A stretch of DNA of 10,678 bases from Myxococcales bacterium (GTDB taxonomy: Bacteria; Myxococcota; Polyangia; Polyangiales; Polyangiaceae): the NCBI GenBank assembly GCA_020430865.1, contig JAGQIY010000044.1:1-10678 (forward strand), read 5' to 3'. The notes under the pieces are model-generated. The model worked only from the letters and a program-made list of their open reading frames with translations, was not told the DNA's origin and ran no database searches. Of the stretch, positions 1 through 5,395 are shown in pieces. The translations under genes were made by a program, and so were the position numbers. Numbering within the stretch: the stretch's first letter is position 1; every line of letters starts with the position of its first letter.

Positions 1-973
1 GCAGCCAGCGTCGGTCACCGGTCTTGCGGTTTCTCCAGAACCACACGCCTGCAGCGACGAAGCACAGCGTACGCAGCAGCGTGCGCACCGGCCCTCCGGT
101 GTTTCGACCATCCTTCATCAGGTCGAAGCTGTCGAAGACGAAGTAGGAGGCGGTGGTGTTGAAGAACGTGTCGACGTCGCCCACGTAGTGTCGAAAGCGC
201 AAGGTCGGGAACACCCACACCAGCGCCGTGGATCCGGCCAGCGCGACGGCCAGGAGCAGGAGCGCGTGCCCCTTGACCCCCAGGTGCTTCACCGACCTGA
301 AGTACAGCGCCAGACAGGGCACCGCGACCGCGAAGACCGCGAAGGGATGCAGGATGGCGAGCAGCGCGGCCACCAGAGCGAAGCCGACGAAGTGCTTGAG
401 TCTTCGTTCCTCGAGGAACCGAAATAGGTACCCGACGAGCACCACGCTCAGCGCGCAGGCGCCACTCCAGCTGATCATCCCGATGAACCAGGACCAGTGC
501 AGGAACGAGTCGAAGAACCAGCACCAGGACCAGATCCACGCCACGCCGAGGGCCTGCGACCGCGAGAGCCTGAACAGCCGCGCGCCAAGGAAGCCCAGAG
601 CCGGAATCGAGAAGTGGACCAGCCAGAGCAGGAGGTTGAAGGCGACGGCGGGATGGACCCCGAGCGCGTTCAGGCCGATCACCCAGAGCTCGGTGCCTTT
701 GCTGGTCAGATCCTCCACCACCCCAGCCGGCTGCCCCGCGAGCAGCAGCGGGTCGTACCCCCAGAGCTGTGACCCCTCCTTGAAGGCCTCTCTCGCACGC
801 ACGACCTGATAGACGTGGAGCGCATAGTCCATGGTCATCACCGGCTGCTTGGCCAGGATCACCTGAGGCGGCGCAAAGTACATCACCCCCGCCAGGTGAA
901 ACACCACGAGGCCAACGAGGGCACTCCAGAAGCCGCGCCCTGGTCGCCGGGGAGCCGCTGCGACATCACTCAT
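1..973 (-). CDS. Polytopic membrane protein, GT-C glycosyltransferase-like (partial, C-terminus off the left edge)
   Basis: The frame is open from an ATG at 971-973 to the window edge, giving 324 codons without a stop. The protein is very hydrophobic. A first membrane segment lies at about residues 15-38. A polar loop follows with MDYALH (Asp49, His53) and WGYDPLLLAGQPAG (71-84). Further helices lie at about 92-133, 141-185, 194-225 and 236-256. An acidic residue just after the first helix, near an aromatic and a His, is the usual catalytic region of GT-C enzymes, which transfer sugars from polyprenyl-phosphate donors. The assignment rests on this layout, not on a recognised subfamily. The start is well supported: a GAGGGAG ribosome-binding site sits 7 nt upstream, and the ATG overlaps the stop of the upstream gene (ATGA), so translation is probably coupled. 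Seven Trp lie within residues 146-169. A non-enzymatic membrane protein of similar layout is the main alternative. Confidence 0.75.
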   Translation of the reverse strand, partial: MSDVAAAPRRPGRGFWSALVGLVVFHLAGVMYFAPPQVILAKQPVMTMDYALHVYQVVRAREAFKEGSQLWGYDPLLLAGQPAGVVEDLTSKGTELWVIGLNALGVHPAVAFNLLLWLVHFSIPALGFLGARLFRLSRSQALGVAWIWSWCWFFDSFLHWSWFIGMISWSGACALSVVLVGYLFRFLEERRLKHFVGFALVAALLAILHPFAVFAVAVPCLALYFRSVKHLGVKGHALLLLAVALAGSTALVWVFPTLRFRHYVGDVDTFFNTTASYFVFDSFDLMKDGRNTGGPVRTLLRTLCFVAAGVWFWRNRKTGDRRWL

Positions 974-2760
974 CGCGTGCCTCCCTCACCGCTTCGCGCC
1001 ACGCTCGGGATCGCTGCCGCGGGGATATATTGGGCCTTTCCGATGGGGGGCAAGCGGTAGCGCACGTAGCCCTTCGCTGTCGCCAGGTAGACTGCATAGC
1101 GGGGGTCATCGAGCCGACCGTCGACGCGGAAGCGCACGCGCCTCGGGCCGGTCTCGCCCAGCTCGAGCACCGTGGCCTCGACGGGTCCAACCTTGACCTT
1201 CTGCTGCAGCTGCAGCGGGTGATCCGGCCGGCGGTACACCAGCGCGCTCGGGTTGGTCAGCAGATCGCCCTTGGAGCTGACGATCTCGATCGTGCTCGCG
1301 TCGATACGCTTGACGGCCTGGGGTTGATACGAGGCCGAGAGCACCCACCAGCCCCGCGGGATGGGTTGCTGATGCAGCTTCAGCACCATCGGCGGGTAGT
1401 GGAAGCTGAACGTGTCCGTGGCGCCCAGCACCAGGATGTCGCGAGCACCGAACCGAGCCTCCAGGGCCGCGTCGCGCAGGCCGCGGTTCATCTCGGCGCC
1501 GAGCCGGGTCTCGACCGCGCTGCCCATGGGCGACAGGATACCGTGAGAGAACAGCAGCGTCGCTGCGACCAGCGCGCTTGCCCAGCGCGAGATCCCCGGA
1601 GCGGAGCCCGCTCGAGCAGGCAGGGCGCGCAGCGCCTCGACGCTGGCCGCTGCCACCAGCGCCGAGAGCCCGACTCCGGAGATGATCATCAGGCGCGTGG
1701 AGTAGCCCGATGCCGAGAGGGGCAGCAGCGACGCGAGGCTCCCCAGCACCAACCAGCCCAGATCTCGCGGCGCGCCGCTCTGGCGCCGAGCCACGCGCCA
1801 GAACCAGATCAGGACTGGCAACGCGAAGAGCGAGAAGAGCACGACCCACGGGTTACCCGGTGGCGCGAACAGGCCCAGCACCCCGTCCACCAGCATCGAG
1901 GGTAGCTGCTGGACCACACGCAGCGCGTAGAGCACCGGGTCGTGGAGCGGATCGATGTAGAGCAAGCTGCCCGAGACGCCGTAACCCAGGCTGCGAGCGG
2001 CGATCTGATGTAGCCCCAGCACTGCGAGCGGGGGCAGCAGCGCGGCCAGCCGCTGCGCGGGCTTTCGCGCCAGCGCGGCAGCGGAGAACAGCTCGTAGCA
2101 GACCACGAGTGCGATCACGCACAGGCCGTACTCGGCGCTGGCCAGGCTAGCGGCGAGCAGTAGCGGATACACGAACCGCCCGGGCCGCCAGCCGCGCTCG
2201 CGCCACTCGAGGAGCGCCCACAGGCTGCCGACACCAAACGCGCAGGCCAGGATGGAGCACTGGTTCGCCACCCAGATCAGCGGCATGCCGTGGGCGAGGC
2301 TCAGGGCATAAATCCAGGTGGCAATTTGACCTGGGAGCGGCTGCAGGAGTCTGCGGAAGAATCCGGCGACCACCAGGATCATCATCGACCACAGCGCGAC
2401 GGACACACAGTGCGGGCCGAACGGGTGCGCTCCGAACACTCGATACTCCAGCCCGATGAGCAGCCCCGGGAGCGGACGCATCGGCGCTGCCAGGAGTTCG
2501 GGATCGGTCCACCACGGCAAGCTACCCCGGGACATCAGCTGCGGTGCGCTGCCCTGGGCTACGAACGCGTACAGCTTGTAGGCAGGCGCCCGGCCCCACA
2601 GCGGCTCACCGCCCGTCGCGCCGCTCATCTCCAGCTGGACGTAGTCGTCCAGGATGAAGCCCGTGCTGAACACACGAAAGCGGAGCAACACTCCAGCCAG
2701 GATCGCGCCGACGACCCCGAGCCACCAAGGGCCGCTCCGCTGGCGATCCGCTGTGCGCAC
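970..2760 (-). CDS. Multispanning membrane protein, GT-C (PMT/ArnT-like) glycosyltransferase candidate
   Basis: This is a complete 596-residue protein. The start is a GTG at 2760; an in-frame TGA lies six codons upstream and GAGGT lies 12 nt upstream, so no longer start is possible. Residues 13-33 form the first helix. It is followed by FILDDY (Asp38, Asp39), which matches the position and form of the acidic motif in the first extracytoplasmic loop of O-mannosyltransferase-like GT-C enzymes. MRPLPGLL (93-100) followed by FGAHPFGPH (109-117) also fits that group. About ten further helices run to about residue 410. The last 175 residues are soluble and rich in beta-strand-like sequence (for example around 520-565), so they probably form a periplasmic domain. 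The expected donor is a polyprenyl-phosphate sugar, by family analogy; the acceptor is unknown. The gene overlaps the next one by ATGA and is divergent from the SpeE-like gene at 2903. Confidence 0.8.
   Translation of the reverse strand: MRTADRQRSGPWWLGVVGAILAGVLLRFRVFSTGFILDDYVQLEMSGATGGEPLWGRAPAYKLYAFVAQGSAPQLMSRGSLPWWTDPELLAAPMRPLPGLLIGLEYRVFGAHPFGPHCVSVALWSMMILVVAGFFRRLLQPLPGQIATWIYALSLAHGMPLIWVANQCSILACAFGVGSLWALLEWRERGWRPGRFVYPLLLAASLASAEYGLCVIALVVCYELFSAAALARKPAQRLAALLPPLAVLGLHQIAARSLGYGVSGSLLYIDPLHDPVLYALRVVQQLPSMLVDGVLGLFAPPGNPWVVLFSLFALPVLIWFWRVARRQSGAPRDLGWLVLGSLASLLPLSASGYSTRLMIISGVGLSALVAAASVEALRALPARAGSAPGISRWASALVAATLLFSHGILSPMGSAVETRLGAEMNRGLRDAALEARFGARDILVLGATDTFSFHYPPMVLKLHQQPIPRGWWVLSASYQPQAVKRIDASTIEIVSSKGDLLTNPSALVYRRPDHPLQLQQKVKVGPVEATVLELGETGPRRVRFRVDGRLDDPRYAVYLATAKGYVRYRLPPIGKAQYIPAAAIPSVARSGEGGTR
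981..987 (-). promoter_or_regulatory. Strong ribosome-binding site inside the upstream coding region
   Basis: Read on the minus strand this is GAGGGAG, 7 nt before the ATG at 973. It lies within the last codons of the 970-2760 gene. It fixes the start of the downstream membrane protein and, with the ATGA stop/start overlap, supports translational coupling. Confidence 0.65.
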
Positions 2761-2765
2761 GTTCC

Positions 2766-2822
2766 GCTGGTTACCTCAGCCCGCGCACCGTTGACCAGCG
2801 TGGGTCGAAAAAGCCGCGCTGG
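2766..2822. repeat. Inverted repeats of a CCAGC/GCTGG unit in a divergent intergenic region
   Basis: GCTGGT (2766-2771) pairs with ACCAGC (2794-2799). CCAGCG (2795-2800) also pairs with CGCTGG (2817-2822). The same pentamer thus occurs three times in alternating orientation between the divergent genes starting at 2760 and 2903. These could be operator half-sites or alternative hairpins. With such high GC, short repeats of this kind can arise by chance. I see no convincing -35/-10 pair here on either strand. Confidence 0.3.
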
Positions 2823-2839
2823 CACCCGCCCCGCGGACC

Positions 2840-2870
2840 CCCGAGCTTGCGGGATCGCGCGGCGCTCGGG
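2840..2870 (+). repeat. 7-bp perfect inverted repeat in the leader of the SpeE-like gene
   Basis: CCCGAGC (2840-2846) and GCTCGGG (2864-2870) are perfect complements around a 17-nt interval, ending 32 nt before the ATG at 2903. In RNA this would be a GC-rich stem in the 5' leader. No T-run follows, so it is not a standard intrinsic terminator. It may affect translation or be a protein-binding site; the function is not known. Confidence 0.35.
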
Positions 2871-2902
2871 CATGCTGCGCGCGGCTCAGGCCCCCCTCCG
2901 CC

Positions 2903-5371
2903 ATGGCATCGAATCCCAGCCCGACTCCCCGCCCCCGCGTCGCTCCCTACGCGCTGCTCGGGATCGCCCTCATCTCCGCGTCGCTCCTGGCCTATCAGGT
3001 ATTGCTCACCCGCGTCTGCGCGCTGCGGCTGCATTTCCACTTCGGCTTCCTGGTCATCTCGAACTGCCTGCTCGGCATCGGCGCCAGCGGTTCGATCCTG
3101 TCGTTGACCGAGCAGCGCTGGTCCGCGACCCCCCGGAGCTGGATCTACAAGCTCAACCTCGCCTACCTGATCTCCCTGGTCCTGACCTGGGCGTTCCTGC
3201 TGACGTACTCCGTCCCCGACACGTTGAACTTCACCAGCGTCGGTGAGGCGCTACGCTTCGCGACCTTCAACCTGGTCGCCGCGGCCCCATTCTTCGTCGG
3301 CGGCGCCTCCGTTGGTTTGCTGCTGAGCTCCAACGCCGAACGGGTGAACCGGGTGTACGCGGCAGACCTGCTGGGCGCTGGCGTCGGCTGCGTGGTCGTG
3401 CCCTCGCTGCTGTGGAACTTCGGCGCCGGGGGCACTTTCCTTGTGGTAATGGTTCTGGGGCTTCTGTCCCTGGCGGTGGTGGCACCCGCGGCTCAGCGCA
3501 AGCTGACGATTGGCATCGCTGGAGTGCTGAGCGTGGCGTGCATCGCGCTGATGCCCAAGCTCGACACCTGGCTACCAGTGCCGGGGAAGGCCTACCTCGA
3601 CCTGACCGACAAGGTGCGAGCCAATTTCGCTCGCGCAAACCAGTACTCCCGCTGGAGCGCGAACAGCCGCATCGACGTGCTCCCGCTGCCCGTGCAGTGG
3701 CGCTTCATGTTCTGTCGTGGCGCGGCGGCGCTCTACATGCCGCTCCCACAGCAGAAGTTCATCCTCCAGGACGGTGACGCAGGCACCATCATCAGCGACT
3801 TCAGCGGTGATCCCCGTGGACTCGACGTGCTGAAGCGCACCCTGTACTCCGCGACCTTCAAGCTCAAGGAGGGCACCCAGCCGCGCGTCTTCATCATCGG
3901 GATGGGCGGCGGAAATGACGTGTGGGCCGCCAAGATCCACGGCGCCAGCAAGATCAAGGCGGTGGAGCTCAACGCCGGCGTGATCGAGGTCCACAAGAAG
4001 GTCGTCCCCGAGTACTCGAAGGGCATCCTCGAGGATCCGAAGATCACGATGGTCCAGGACGAAGGGCGCACCGCTCTGATGCGCGAGCCCGAGAAGTACG
4101 ACGTGGTGCAGATGACGGGCATCGACACCTGGACGTCGCTGACCTCCGGCGCCTACGTGCTCGCCGAGAACTACCTCTACACCGTCGAAGCCTTCGGGCA
4201 GATGTACGACCACCTTGCCGAAGGCGGCGTGCTGCAGATCACGCGCATGGCAGCCGAGATGGAGACCCTGCGGCTGGTCAACAACCTGAACACGGCGTTG
4301 AAGCAGCGCGGGAAACAGGACATCAGCCACTCCGTGATGGCGCTGGCCACACCAGACCAGCTCACCGCCGTACTGCTCAAGAAGGGCGACTTCAGCGAGA
4401 AGGAGGTGCAGGCGCTCGAGGACTTCGCCAAGGCCCACGCCATGAAGCGCGTGTACCTGCCCGGACGACACTACGGCAACCCCGTCGAGCAGTTCCTGGC
4501 CAGCGACAAGAAGCAGGACTTCGTCGATTCGTTTCCGCGAGACATCACGCCGACCACCGACGACAAGCCCTACTTCTTCAACTTCACTCGCTGGAGCACC
4601 CCGCTGAAATCAGCGGAGTTCATCCGCGAACCGACCAAGGTCTCCCAGGGCAACCCGATCTTCATCCTGAGCCAGTTCGCGTTCTCCAGCGTGCTCGCCG
4701 GAGCGTTCATCCTCGCGCCGCTCTTGATCTTCCGCCGTCGACGCAAGGCGAACGAACAGGCCGACAACCCGGGCGCCTTCTCGAAGCTGGGCCCCCTCGC
4801 CTTCTTCACCAGCATCGGTGTCGGCTTCATCGCCATCGAGGTGAGCCTGATGCAGAAGCTGACGTTGCTGCTCGGGCCGCCGCTCTACTCCATCGTGGTC
4901 ACGCTGTTCTCGATCCTGATCTTCACGGGTCTGGGCAGCATGCTCAGCGAAGGCTGGATTCAGCGCGGAGCGCCTCGTCCCTGGATGGTACCGCTCGGTA
5001 TCGCCGCCTACATCGGCCTCTGGATGCTGGTGGGCCCGAGCCTGGTGGACGCGTTCATCGCCTCGGGCACCGCAGTGCGCATGAGCGTCGCCGCGCTCGC
5101 CGTCGCACCCATCGCCTTCATCCTCGGCATTCCGTTTTCGTACGGAATAAGCAAGATCCGCACTACCCACCCAGCGCTGGTGCCCTGGGCGTGGGCGGTC
5201 AACGGTTCGGCCACCGTGGTCGGCTCGATCGGGACCGTGATCTTGAGCATGAATCTGGGATTCAACGCCGTGCTGATCTCGGCCGTCGTGATCTACGCCC
5301 TGGGGTTCTGGGCCTTCGGGGGTTGGGAACGCCGGCTCGAGACCGAGCTACCAGCGGCAGACGCTGGCTGA
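2903..5371 (+). CDS. Membrane-fused spermidine-synthase-like SAM-binding protein
   Basis: The protein has 822 residues in three parts: about seven helices at 14-217, a soluble SpeE-fold domain at about 245-570, and about seven helices at 588-806. The soluble part has a beta-rich start with SRIDV (255-259) and QDGDAGT (289-295). It then has the SAM-binding loop VFIIGMGGGND (329-339), the ribose-binding acidic residue Glu355, and the TTDDKPYFFN motif (551-560) typical of membrane-fused spermidine synthases. At the active site, where SpeE enzymes have YD-x4-DSSDP, this protein has YDVVQMTGIDT (399-409). The first, catalytic Asp is therefore absent while the second (Asp408) remains. It is much longer than plain SpeE (about 280-300 residues). 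I infer a membrane enzyme using SAM or decarboxylated SAM on an unknown substrate. The start is the first in-frame ATG before the first helix; no good ribosome-binding site is visible. Confidence 0.88.
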   Translation: MASNPSPTPRPRVAPYALLGIALISASLLAYQVLLTRVCALRLHFHFGFLVISNCLLGIGASGSILSLTEQRWSATPRSWIYKLNLAYLISLVLTWAFLLTYSVPDTLNFTSVGEALRFATFNLVAAAPFFVGGASVGLLLSSNAERVNRVYAADLLGAGVGCVVVPSLLWNFGAGGTFLVVMVLGLLSLAVVAPAAQRKLTIGIAGVLSVACIALMPKLDTWLPVPGKAYLDLTDKVRANFARANQYSRWSANSRIDVLPLPVQWRFMFCRGAAALYMPLPQQKFILQDGDAGTIISDFSGDPRGLDVLKRTLYSATFKLKEGTQPRVFIIGMGGGNDVWAAKIHGASKIKAVELNAGVIEVHKKVVPEYSKGILEDPKITMVQDEGRTALMREPEKYDVVQMTGIDTWTSLTSGAYVLAENYLYTVEAFGQMYDHLAEGGVLQITRMAAEMETLRLVNNLNTALKQRGKQDISHSVMALATPDQLTAVLLKKGDFSEKEVQALEDFAKAHAMKRVYLPGRHYGNPVEQFLASDKKQDFVDSFPRDITPTTDDKPYFFNFTRWSTPLKSAEFIREPTKVSQGNPIFILSQFAFSSVLAGAFILAPLLIFRRRRKANEQADNPGAFSKLGPLAFFTSIGVGFIAIEVSLMQKLTLLLGPPLYSIVVTLFSILIFTGLGSMLSEGWIQRGAPRPWMVPLGIAAYIGLWMLVGPSLVDAFIASGTAVRMSVAALAVAPIAFILGIPFSYGISKIRTTHPALVPWAWAVNGSATVVGSIGTVILSMNLGFNAVLISAVVIYALGFWAFGGWERRLETELPAADAG

Positions 5372-5395
5372 GCGAGCCTCCCGGGCTGCTCCAGG
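5372..5395. other. 24-bp convergent intergenic gap without a clear terminator
   Basis: Two genes on opposite strands end on either side of this gap. It holds AGCC-TCCCG-GGCT (5377-5389), a short 4-bp stem around a CCCGGG core, with no T-run on either side. I see no standard intrinsic terminator, so each transcript may run into the other gene as antisense RNA. Confidence 0.35.

Noticed and set aside
15..539. Open frame of 174 codons on the minus strand at the left edge
   Set aside because: It is a shifted frame within the GT-C-like gene; the hydrophobic frame from 973 is continuous through the same region and has the better start.
2791..2819. TTGACC as a -35 box for the SpeE-like gene
   Set aside because: At 17 bp spacing the -10 position reads CCGCGC, with no match to TATAAT; nearby spacings are no better.
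2903..5371. Annotation as a genuine spermidine synthase (speE)
   Set aside because: The first active-site Asp is missing and the protein is membrane-fused and nearly three times the usual length; only the fold can be claimed.
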